Part shown: piece after piece, positions 15,147-21,837 of the stretch
How positions within the stretch are numbered: the stretch's first letter is position 1
Layout of the letters: every line of letters starts with the position of its first letter
Notes under the pieces: generated by a model
What the model was told of the DNA's origin: nothing
Databases searched by the model: none
Seen by the model: the letters and a program-made list of their open reading frames with translations, nothing else
Program-made: the position numbers and the translations under genes
Assembly (NCBI GenBank): GCA_964534995.1
Contig: CAZHSC010000057.1
Span: forward strand, 1 to 22,427
DNA length: 22,427 nucleotides
Reading direction: 5' to 3'
Origin: JAJTFW01 sp964534995
Lineage (GTDB): Bacteria > Bacteroidota > Bacteroidia > AKYH767-A > OLB10

Positions 15147-16435
15147 AAAGCTTCCATCAGCGTCTCCATCCTGGATCCCCTCGAACCTTTTATCAGCATG
15201 CAGCCTGATTGCGGGCGGTGTTGCTTCAACCACTCCATACATGCCGGTGCATTTTGAAAATGCAGGCAGGATAAACTCCTGGCAGGGCCTTCAAAAAGTT
15301 TTCCAACGAGCAGGAGGGTGGCACCTTCATCACGCGCAGCCTGTTCGGCGATTTTCAGGTGTTCGAGATCGGCGCCTGTACCCAGTTCAAGCATCTCGCC
15401 CAAAGCAATGATCTTTTTACCTTTGAAATGATTTCTGAAATTATCCAGTGCCGCCTGCATGCTGCTCGGGTTGGCATTATAAGTATCCTGCACAATGGTT
15501 AGGTTTCCTTTTTGAATTATCTGCGATCGTTGATTCCCCGGGATATAATTTTCAATGGCACTTTTAATATCATGGGGTTCTACGCCAAAATGCGCAGCAA
15601 TGGCCACACTGGCCAATACATTGTCAAGGTTATAATCGCCCGTTAAACGGGTTTTGATTCGCAGGTGAAAAGGCTTCATGATTTCCACTTCGAGAAAGGC
15701 ATCGTCGCTTTCAAAAACCCTTCCCTGATATTGTACCTGATTACTCGTTCCATAGGTAACGATTGAATCATACCCATGTAACATTTCCCTCAGAGTAGTG
15801 TTGTCGAGATTGATAAATATGAGGCCCCCCTGGCTGCGCAGGTAATCATACATTTCTCCCTTTCCTTTCTTTACGCCTTCCAATCCGCCAAATCCTTCCA
15901 GGTGAGCGCTCCCTATATTTGTGATGAGGCCGAAATCAGGTTGCGCTATGCTGCAAAGGTGGGCGATTTCACGCTGGTGGTTTGCTCCCATTTCAATCAC
16001 AGCGAAATCATGGTCTTCATTGAGCTGTAATAATGTGAGGGGTACTCCGATATGGTTGTTCAGGTTGCCCTGCGTGTAGTGCAATTCAAATTCCTGTTTT
16101 AATACCGCGGCCGTTAACTCCTTGGTAGTGGTTTTTCCGTTGCTGCCGGTAATTGCCAGTATATTTATATCGAGGCGGTGCCGGTGATAGTTCGCCAGGT
16201 CCTGCAGACTTTTCAAAACATCTTCTACCCGCAGCAGCCTAGGATCATCTCCCGCATCCTCATCCACCACAGCATACGCAGCACCCTTTTCAAGTGCCTG
16301 CAGGGCAAACGTATTCCCGTTAAAACTGGGGCCCTTCAAAGCGAAGAAAATACAATCCTTCGGCAAGTGGCGGGTGTCGGTGGAGATGCTGGGGTATTGC
16401 TGAAAATATTCGTAGAGTTGGGCGGTGCTAAGCAT
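15134..16435 (-). CDS. murF: UDP-MurNAc-tripeptide--D-alanyl-D-alanine ligase
   Basis: MurF adds D-Ala-D-Ala to the UDP-MurNAc-tripeptide, the last cytoplasmic step of precursor synthesis. From the ATG at 16435 the protein has 433 residues. It begins MLSTAQLYEYF and soon STDTRHLPKDCIFFALKG, the uracil-nucleotide-binding region. The ATP loop is ITGSNGKTTTKE, followed by TQGNLNNHIGVPLTLL, EMGANHQREI, ITNIGSAHLEGFG and the C-terminal domain with DTYNANPSSMQAALDNF and GEMLELG. The frame extends 28 residues upstream to 16519, but those residues have no counterpart and a -7-like TATTTTCG (16440-16447) lies within them. No other dcw-cluster genes adjoin, so murF stands alone here. It is preceded by the second copy of the groEL-type terminator, so its transcription should be independent. 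Confidence 0.96.
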   Translation of the reverse strand: MLSTAQLYEYFQQYPSISTDTRHLPKDCIFFALKGPSFNGNTFALQALEKGAAYAVVDEDAGDDPRLLRVEDVLKSLQDLANYHRHRLDINILAITGSNGKTTTKELTAAVLKQEFELHYTQGNLNNHIGVPLTLLQLNEDHDFAVIEMGANHQREIAHLCSIAQPDFGLITNIGSAHLEGFGGLEGVKKGKGEMYDYLRSQGGLIFINLDNTTLREMLHGYDSIVTYGTSNQVQYQGRVFESDDAFLEVEIMKPFHLRIKTRLTGDYNLDNVLASVAIAAHFGVEPHDIKSAIENYIPGNQRSQIIQKGNLTIVQDTYNANPSSMQAALDNFRNHFKGKKIIALGEMLELGTGADLEHLKIAEQAARDEGATLLLVGKLFEGPARSLSCLHFQNAPACMEWLKQHRPQSGCMLIKGSRGSRMETLMEAFQDS

Positions 16436-16439
16436 AGGG

Positions 16440-16447
16440 CGAAAATA
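16440..16447 (-). promoter_or_regulatory. Possible -7 box for murF
   Basis: TATTTTCG on the minus strand differs from TAnnTTTG at one position and ends 4 nt before the ATG at 16435. It would give an almost leaderless mRNA. No -33 match is visible, so this is weak. Confidence 0.3.
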
Positions 16448-16519
16448 GGAGAAAGGTTGGAGGCGGGAAAACTCCTGCATTATGATTTTTAACAGGTATT
16501 GTATCTTCACACTTACCAC

Positions 16520-16562
16520 AAAAAAAGAGGCCGTCCTTATGAGACAGCCCCTTTTTATAGTG
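16520..16562 (-). terminator. Terminator copy A (second copy of the groEL terminator)
   Basis: On the minus strand GGGGCTGTC and GACGGCCTC pair around a 7-nt loop (16527-16551), followed by seven T. Two positions pair only as G-U in the minus-strand RNA and are mismatches on the plus strand, so the element is oriented to end minus-strand transcripts. It follows the T9SS gene remnant and differs from copy B (16906-16949) by one substitution and one indel. Confidence 0.8.
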
Positions 16563-16574
16563 AGTAAATATAGT

Positions 16575-16894
16575 TTATTGTTTAATCATTTTTTTGCTTT
16601 CTATAATTCTACCATTGGCCATCAAAGTATAAATATATAATCCACTGCTAAGGTCTGAGGCGTAAACATCAACTGATCCTTCACCTCGCTCACTTAACAC
16701 ACCGTGCTATTAGGCAGCATTGCTTGTCCGCTGGTAAATTCAGCACGTATTACCGGTACAGTACCTAATGCAGCATCCATTCCCCAAAACTGCATGGGTT
16801 GGAGTTCCTGCTGGCGAAGGGCAAGGACACCATTGGGGTCCACATCTATTAAAAAGCCATTGGTTAACAACGAACCAATACTCCTGTTTATCAT
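16575..16894 (-). pseudogene. Remnant of a T9SS-sorted secreted protein gene
   Basis: Two reading-frame pieces lie here. The 3' piece, read from about 16703 to the TAA at 16575, is a clear end of a type A T9SS C-terminal sorting domain: GEGSVDVYASDLSSGLYIYT, then LMANGRIIESKKMIKQ and stop. The 5' piece (16894 to the TAA at 16694) is in another frame and carries NGFLIDVDPNGVLALRQQEL followed by QPMQFWGMDAALGT and FTSGQAML. Its TNGFxIxxxxxGxxxxRQxE pattern recalls the repeats of Bacteroidota tail-fibre/endosialidase-chaperone-like secreted proteins, but this is a loose resemblance. The pieces join with a frame change and without the first half of the sorting domain, which suggests an internal deletion as well as a frameshift. 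There is no signal peptide. The remnant lies between two near-identical terminators, downstream of groEL. Confidence 0.7.
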
Positions 16895-16905
16895 ATAAAA
16901 TTCAT

Positions 16906-16949
16906 AAAAAAAGAGGCCGTCCTTTTGAGACAGCCCCTTCTTTATAGTG
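16906..16949 (-). terminator. Terminator copy B, after groEL
   Basis: It has the same fold as copy A: GGGGCUGUC / GACGGCCUC with two G-U pairs on the minus strand, then seven T. It begins 9 nt after the groEL stop and should end the groES-groEL transcript. Confidence 0.85.
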
Positions 16950-16958
16950 TGGAGGATA

Positions 16959-18590
16959 TTAATACATTCCTTCCATTCCGCCACCCGGCATAGCAGGCAT
17001 AGCGGGTTTATCTTCTTTAATTTCACTCAGTACGCACTCCGTAGTGAGGAGCATACCGGCGATGGATGCAGCATTTTCAAGGGCTACACGCGTTACTTTA
17101 GTCGGGTCGATGACTCCGGCTTTCATCATGTTCTCGTACACATCGGTACGTGCATTGTAACCGAAATCGTCCTTACCTTCTTTCACTTTCTGAACGATGA
17201 TAGAACCTTCGCTACCTGCATTTTCAACAATCTGACGAAGTGGTTCTTCAAGAGCGCGTTTTACAATGCCGATACCGGTAGTTTCATCTTCGTTGATGCC
17301 CTTCAGTTTTTCGAGTGTGGAGATACAACGGATATACGCCACACCGCCACCGGGGATGATACCTTCTTCCACTGCAGCACGGGTAGCGTGCAATGCATCG
17401 TCAACACGGTCTTTCTTCTCTTTCATCTCCACTTCTGTAGCGGCACCTACGTAAAGTACAGCAACGCCGCCAGCTAATTTGGCCAGACGCTCTTGCAGTT
17501 TTTCTTTGTCATAATCGCTGGTAGTTGTTTCGATCTGCGCTTTGATCTGGTTGACGCGGGCAGTAATATCGGCTTTTGCACCGGCACCATTCACGATGGT
17601 TGAATTGTCCTTGTCAATGGTTACTTTTTCGGCTTTACCAAGGAAGGTAAGATCAGCAGCATCCAGTTTGAAACCACGCTCTTCGCTGATTACTGTTCCG
17701 CCGGTAAGAATGGCGATATCTTCCATCATGGCTTTGCGACGGTCGCCAAAGCCGGGCGCTTTTACAGCGGCAATTTTAAGCGAACCACGCAGTTTGTTAA
17801 CAACGAGGGTAGCCAGGGCTTCACCATCTACATCTTCAGAAATGATCAGCATTGGACGGCCTGTTTGCACCACCTTTTCCAGCACAGGCAACAATTCTTT
17901 CATGTTGCTGATCTTTTTATCGTAAAGCAGGATGTATGGATTTTCAAGTACCGCTTCCATTTTATCCGCATTGGTTACAAAGTAAGGGCTGATGTATCCG
18001 CGGTCGAATTGCATACCTTCCACCACAGTAACGGTAGTTTCAGTACCCTTCGCTTCCTCAACGGTGATAACACCTTCCTTCTTCACTTTATTCATGGCTT
18101 CAGCAATCAGCTTTCCGATTTCCTGATCGTTGTTGGCAGAGATGGTGGCCACCTGTTCAATTTTTTGATTGTCGTCACCAACACTCTTACTCATTTTTTT
18201 CAAGGTTTCAACCACAGAGATCACAGCTTTGTCAATACCGCGCTTCAAGTCCATCGGATTGGCACCTGCAGCCACGTTCTTTAAACCGGCAGTAACAATA
18301 GCCTGGGCAAGAACGGTGGCAGTGGTAGTACCATCACCGGCTACATCGGCAGTTTTTGAGGCTACTTCTTTCAACATCTGAGCACCCATATTCTCGATAG
18401 GGTTTTTCAGTTCTATTTCTTTCGCTACAGTAACACCGTCTTTGGTGATGCTGGGTGCACCATATTTTTTATCAATAATAACATTACGTCCTTTGGGACC
18501 CAGTGTTACTTTTACTGCATTTGCTAATGCGTCAACACCACGTTTTAATGCGTCGCGCGCTTCCAGATTAAATGAAATTTCTTTTGCCAT
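16959..18590 (-). CDS. groEL: Chaperonin GroEL (60 kDa)
   Basis: This is the 543-residue subunit of the double-ring chaperonin that folds proteins with ATP and GroES. It begins MAKEISFNLEARDALKRGVD. The ATP site shows VTLGPKGRNV (about 29-38) and DGTTTATVLA (about 86-95); the apical domain carries GYISPYFVTNADKM. GGGVAYIR and the second nucleotide-binding region are intact, and the C-terminus has the flexible Gly-Met tail (MPAMPGGGMEGMY). Nothing is missing or shifted. groES lies 39 bp upstream and the two form the usual bicistronic operon. Downstream is terminator copy B. No CIRCE operator (HrcA site) is visible before groES, so heat control probably works by another route. Confidence 0.99.
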   Translation of the reverse strand: MAKEISFNLEARDALKRGVDALANAVKVTLGPKGRNVIIDKKYGAPSITKDGVTVAKEIELKNPIENMGAQMLKEVASKTADVAGDGTTTATVLAQAIVTAGLKNVAAGANPMDLKRGIDKAVISVVETLKKMSKSVGDDNQKIEQVATISANNDQEIGKLIAEAMNKVKKEGVITVEEAKGTETTVTVVEGMQFDRGYISPYFVTNADKMEAVLENPYILLYDKKISNMKELLPVLEKVVQTGRPMLIISEDVDGEALATLVVNKLRGSLKIAAVKAPGFGDRRKAMMEDIAILTGGTVISEERGFKLDAADLTFLGKAEKVTIDKDNSTIVNGAGAKADITARVNQIKAQIETTTSDYDKEKLQERLAKLAGGVAVLYVGAATEVEMKEKKDRVDDALHATRAAVEEGIIPGGGVAYIRCISTLEKLKGINEDETTGIGIVKRALEEPLRQIVENAGSEGSIIVQKVKEGKDDFGYNARTDVYENMMKAGVIDPTKVTRVALENAASIAGMLLTTECVLSEIKEDKPAMPAMPGGGMEGMY

Positions 18591-18629
18591 GGTTTCTATC
18601 AGATTTTAAGTGTTTTTAAATGGGGTTGA

Positions 18630-18908
18630 TTAAATAACAGCGAATATGTCAGACTCACGCATGATGAGTAGTTCCTTGCCATCCACAGTAATTTCGGTAC
18701 CGGCATATTTACCATACAATACGGTATCGCCTACTTTTACTGTCAATGGCTCATCCTTTTTACCGTTTCCTACAGCAATTACTGTCCCTTTTTGAGGTTT
18801 TTCCTTCGCGGTATCCGGAATAATAATACCGCTGGCGGTTTTTTCTTCAGCCGGTGATACTTCAACGATCACGCGGTCAGCTAATGGCTTGATACTTACT
18901 TTGCTCAT
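18630..18908 (-). CDS. groES: Co-chaperonin GroES (10 kDa)
   Basis: The 92-residue lid of the GroEL ring is complete. It has the N-terminal IKPLADRVIVE strand, the mobile loop in EEKTASGIIIPDTAKEKPQK (the IIIP segment contacts GroEL), a roof region, and the C-terminal GTEITVDGKELLIMRESDIF. The ATG at 18908 fits the family start. groEL follows after 39 bp. The 180 bp upstream hold the tandem hairpins that end the secG operon and an AT-rich stretch near the start, in which I could not recognise a TAnnTTTG box or a CIRCE element. Confidence 0.98.
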   Translation of the reverse strand: MSKVSIKPLADRVIVEVSPAEEKTASGIIIPDTAKEKPQKGTVIAVGNGKKDEPLTVKVGDTVLYGKYAGTEITVDGKELLIMRESDIFAVI

Positions 18909-19005
18909 GTTACTTGAGTTTATTTAGGTTTATATTAAATGAATGTTGATGGAAACAATTTCCGACAGCGCGATAGCATCTATTATGCCAATCGGAGAAT
19001 CAATA

Positions 19006-19079
19006 AAAAATGCTGTCATATTTTCCTGTTGGAAGAATCTGACAGCATTTTTCTGACAGCAGCAAGGACAAGCTGTCAG
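19006..19079 (-). terminator. Tandem hairpins after secG built from one TGACAGC motif
   Basis: Hairpin 2 has perfect 13-bp arms AAAAATGCTGTCA (19006-19018) and TGACAGCATTTTT (19040-19052) around a 21-nt loop. Its minus-strand T-run makes it a good terminator for secG. Hairpin 1, met first by RNA polymerase, has 8-bp arms CTGACAGC (19053-19060) and GCTGTCAG (19072-19079). Because all four arms share TGACAGC/GCTGTCA, arms of the two hairpins can also pair with each other. The A/T flanks would also permit termination in the plus direction, but no plus-strand gene is near. Confidence 0.7.
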
Positions 19080-19090
19080 TGTCTGATATT

Positions 19091-19453
19091 TTACTGTGCA
19101 GGTGCCGGAGCGGGCTGAGCCTGGCCACCGGCCGGAGCCGCTCCTCCCGGAGCTGTAGGTGCAGGAGCAGATGGAACAGGCGTATTTTGAATTTGCTCTT
19201 CAATCACGGATGCGTTCGTTTTACCGGAATTTTTGGGCAGTACAAAATTGCCTATCATGGCCAATACGAGCATAGAGATGGCGAAGCCCCAGGTTAATTT
19301 TTCAAGAAAGTCGGTGGTTTTTCTAACCCCCATTATTTGGTTGGATGAGGCAAAGCCGGAAGCAAGGCCGCCACCTTTTGAATTTTGAACCAATACTACA
19401 ATGCCAAGCAGGAAGCTAACAATGATCAGAAGGATGACAATAAGTGTGAACAT
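19091..19453 (-). CDS. secG: Preprotein translocase subunit SecG
   Basis: SecG is the small SecYEG partner that assists protein export. The 120-residue protein has two membrane segments (about 2-22 and 54-73) and the family motif between them, VLVQNSKGGGLASGFASSNQ, then GVRKTTDFLEKLTW. After residue 75 comes a hydrophilic tail rich in Pro, Ala, Gly and Gln (APAPTAPGGAAPAGGQAQPA), longer than in E. coli SecG but a common kind of variation in this phylum. The gene starts 9 nt after the stop of the TPR-protein gene, so it is the last gene of that transcript, ended by the hairpins at 19006-19079. Confidence 0.96.
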   Translation of the reverse strand: MFTLIVILLIIVSFLLGIVVLVQNSKGGGLASGFASSNQIMGVRKTTDFLEKLTWGFAISMLVLAMIGNFVLPKNSGKTNASVIEEQIQNTPVPSAPAPTAPGGAAPAGGQAQPAPAPAQ

Positions 19454-19462
19454 AAGTGAAAC

Positions 19463-21334
19463 TCAGGAATTTATTTTTTTCTTTAATTCTTCAATGAGGG
19501 CTGCAAAGTAACGGCTTTTTTCGGGGAATTTCAAGCTTAATTTTTCATAAAAATGAATGGCTTTCTGAAAGTTACCTTGGCGGGCATAAATTCCGGCCAG
19601 CGTTTCGCTCACTATATCGTCTGGTTCCTGAACACTTTTCCTCGCCATGTTAACCGGACTATAAAAGGTACTTTTTGCCGGAGTAATTCTGGGTTCTTGC
19701 TTTATAAATTTGTCAATCAGCTCTTTAGTCGATTGTTTTGGCTTGGGCGGATCCGTTTCCACTTGCCAGGGTTCGGGAATTGGTTTTTTGGGGGGAATTA
19801 ACCCGCTATCTTCATTTTTACCGACAGGGTCGTTAATTTTCTGTTCCGGAAATTCAGGGGCAGGAGACTTAAACAAGGGAACAGCCGGAGTTGGAAGGGT
19901 TGCACCGATATCCGTTGCTGTTAAACCTGCATTTACAGGCTTTTCAGTATGATCCTTTTCAGGGCTTAAAGGTTGGGTTTTTGTACCACCTTCAGATTTC
20001 CGGTAGATTATTTTGGGCGCAAGCCTCTCTCCTGTTACAGAGGGGATTTCTTTATCAATATTTATTACCCGTGTGGCAGAAAGAATGGGCGGGTTTGATG
20101 CATCAGAAGTGTTTGAAGCAGGGGAGGCAGGTTCATGGGAAACATGCTTCTCACTGTCTGCTACCGGTACGGGGGGAGTAGGCGCATTGAGAATTTCTTC
20201 CTTTTCAACTGCATCCGGTTTACTTTCAGGCGGAATCCCTTTATTAATATTCAGCCATTCTGTAAAAGAATGTATTTCTCTTACGTGTGTGGTATACGGT
20301 TCTCCTGTTTCAGGCTGTTCCCGGCCGGCTATGTTTCCGTTAGTTTGGCGGGTTTCATCTGTTACAGAGCTATTACCGGGAATTATTTCAAGAGGCTTAT
20401 CATTTTCTAAAGCTGGCTGATCCGTCAACGCCTCACTGAAATAATCTGCATTTCTGTTTTTAACTTCTAAGAGGCTTTCCCTGATAATTTCATCCAGGGG
20501 ATCACTTTCTTCCAGTACAAGATCCTGCTTTTCGGTCACTTTATTTTCCGGTACCAGTAATTCCATTACGGATGCAGTGTCGCCTCTCCCGGAAATTTCT
20601 TCTTCTATATCTTTTTCTTTTATTTCTTCTTTTGCGTTTTCCTCATTTTCAGATAAGGATACAACAAAACTTGAAGGGGGGAGGCTGAATTGCTGCATCT
20701 CAACTACCGGTTCCGGAACCGTTATTGTTTCTTCTTCCGTTTCCACAGCAGTGTCAACATCCCGGTCATTACTGTTTATGCCAATCTCCGGTGTTGATGA
20801 ACTTTCCCCGGTCCAGAGACCCAGTTCTTTCAAGCGTTGCGTAACGATATCATTTGCCGATACAGTTTCCTGAGGGATAGTCGCCGCCTCCTGTTCCGGT
20901 TGGTCTGACGGGTGATTGTCAATATTTACAGTTTCCTCTTCAGAAGGGTGTATAGATGACAGGTAATTTGTTTGCAGCAGGTCATCTGACAGGTCGTTGC
21001 CGGTTGCATTGTTTTCAACCCTATCAACAGTTGTTTCCACTGCTGTCTCAGACTCGGGAGCCGCGTCATGGTAATCAAGTGAAAGTACGTTGCCTAATGC
21101 CGGCTGTTGATGAATCAACTGAAAAAGCCGTCTTCTGTCGGGTGCATAGGCTGAAGTAATTTTCAGTTGCTGGGAATAATGCACGCTTTCCTGGTCGCGT
21201 AATTGCTTCAGATAAAGATATCGCAAAGGCTGGCAATACGGAAACTGATTCAGTAAAGAGGAGATGGCCTCAGGAGCAAGCAACTTTGCTTCGTCCGGTT
21301 TTCTGATGAGTTCAAAGAATTGTTCTTTTGTCAT
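19463..21334 (-). CDS. Long low-complexity protein with C-terminal TPR
   Basis: The protein has 623 residues and no signal peptide or membrane segment. Residues 1-80 form a helical, conserved-looking domain (MTKEQFFELIRKP, then SLLNQFPYCQPLRYLYLKQL and YAPDRRRLFQLI). About 85-560 is a low-complexity, acidic stretch rich in Glu, Pro, Ser and Thr, surely disordered. The last 50 residues hold one clear TPR-like unit: SETLAGIYARQGNFQKAIHF followed by YEKLSLKFPEKSRYFAALIE. Bacteroidota commonly carry such a gene between lptE and secG; its function is unknown to me. It starts 1 nt overlapping the lptE stop (TAATG) and ends 9 nt before secG, so it is translationally tied to envelope-assembly genes. 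An adaptor or scaffold role for LPS or protein export is inference only. Confidence 0.85.
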   Translation of the reverse strand: MTKEQFFELIRKPDEAKLLAPEAISSLLNQFPYCQPLRYLYLKQLRDQESVHYSQQLKITSAYAPDRRRLFQLIHQQPALGNVLSLDYHDAAPESETAVETTVDRVENNATGNDLSDDLLQTNYLSSIHPSEEETVNIDNHPSDQPEQEAATIPQETVSANDIVTQRLKELGLWTGESSSTPEIGINSNDRDVDTAVETEEETITVPEPVVEMQQFSLPPSSFVVSLSENEENAKEEIKEKDIEEEISGRGDTASVMELLVPENKVTEKQDLVLEESDPLDEIIRESLLEVKNRNADYFSEALTDQPALENDKPLEIIPGNSSVTDETRQTNGNIAGREQPETGEPYTTHVREIHSFTEWLNINKGIPPESKPDAVEKEEILNAPTPPVPVADSEKHVSHEPASPASNTSDASNPPILSATRVINIDKEIPSVTGERLAPKIIYRKSEGGTKTQPLSPEKDHTEKPVNAGLTATDIGATLPTPAVPLFKSPAPEFPEQKINDPVGKNEDSGLIPPKKPIPEPWQVETDPPKPKQSTKELIDKFIKQEPRITPAKSTFYSPVNMARKSVQEPDDIVSETLAGIYARQGNFQKAIHFYEKLSLKFPEKSRYFAALIEELKKKINS

Positions 21335-21837
21335 TACCAGTTACTCACGGATTTATTAAAAACATCATCCACCAATTGACGGTTTATTTCTTCAATCAAG
21401 GCCAGTTCTTCTTCCGAAAGACTTTTTCTGCTGTCGTAATCCGCGTAACGTGTAAAAGTAGTCTCAAAATTCTGTTTGTCATCCTTTGTATTTGTGAATT
21501 TCACCAATACACTGATGGTTAACCGGTTTAAAGCGGCTGTTTGGGTTCCCTGAATGGCGACCGGAATCGCCTTATAATCGCTGATGTATCCTTCAAACTG
21601 CAGGTCGCCGTCGTTGTCGACTAACCTCAGATTTGTTTGTGAAATAAACCTTTCTTTTAATTTTTCAGTAAATGTCTGGCTCAGGGTTGGCTGCACCAGG
21701 GAGGCCCTGTTTTGAAAGTATTGAACCGAAAATGTTTTTACATCCGGCGAAATGGAAGCACCTGTAAAAGAATATACACCACATCCTGTACAGGAAAGTA
21801 GAAACAGGAAAAGGAAAATCAGGCCTTTATTTTTCAT
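21334..21837 (-). CDS. lptE: LptE-family LPS-assembly lipoprotein
   Basis: The protein has 167 residues. The lipoprotein signal (MKNKGLIFLFLFLLSC, lipidated Cys16 or Cys19) is followed by GCGVYSFTGASISPDVKTF, the hallmark opening of Bacteroidota LptE-like proteins. The rest (FTEKLKERFISQTNLRLVDN, then DGDLQFEGYISDY) has the alternating strand/helix pattern of the family. LptE plugs the LptD barrel and helps insert lipopolysaccharide into the outer membrane. It overlaps the upstream sigma-54 activator gene by 4 bp (ATGA) and the downstream TPR gene by 1 bp, so the three are cotranscribed. Overall similarity to proteobacterial LptE is weak; the assignment rests on the N-terminal motif, size and context. 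Confidence 0.85.
   Translation of the reverse strand: MKNKGLIFLFLFLLSCTGCGVYSFTGASISPDVKTFSVQYFQNRASLVQPTLSQTFTEKLKERFISQTNLRLVDNDGDLQFEGYISDYKAIPVAIQGTQTAALNRLTISVLVKFTNTKDDKQNFETTFTRYADYDSRKSLSEEELALIEEINRQLVDDVFNKSVSNW

Noticed and set aside
16694..17026. 110-residue minus-strand ORF running from inside groEL
   Set aside because: The first 44 residues come from groEL DNA and the terminator in another frame; only the part after 16894 looks protein-like and is treated as the gene remnant.
18909..19005. CIRCE (HrcA) operator upstream of groES
   Set aside because: No TTAGCACTC-N9-GAGTGCTAA or near match is present; the only inverted repeats belong to the TGACAGC hairpins.
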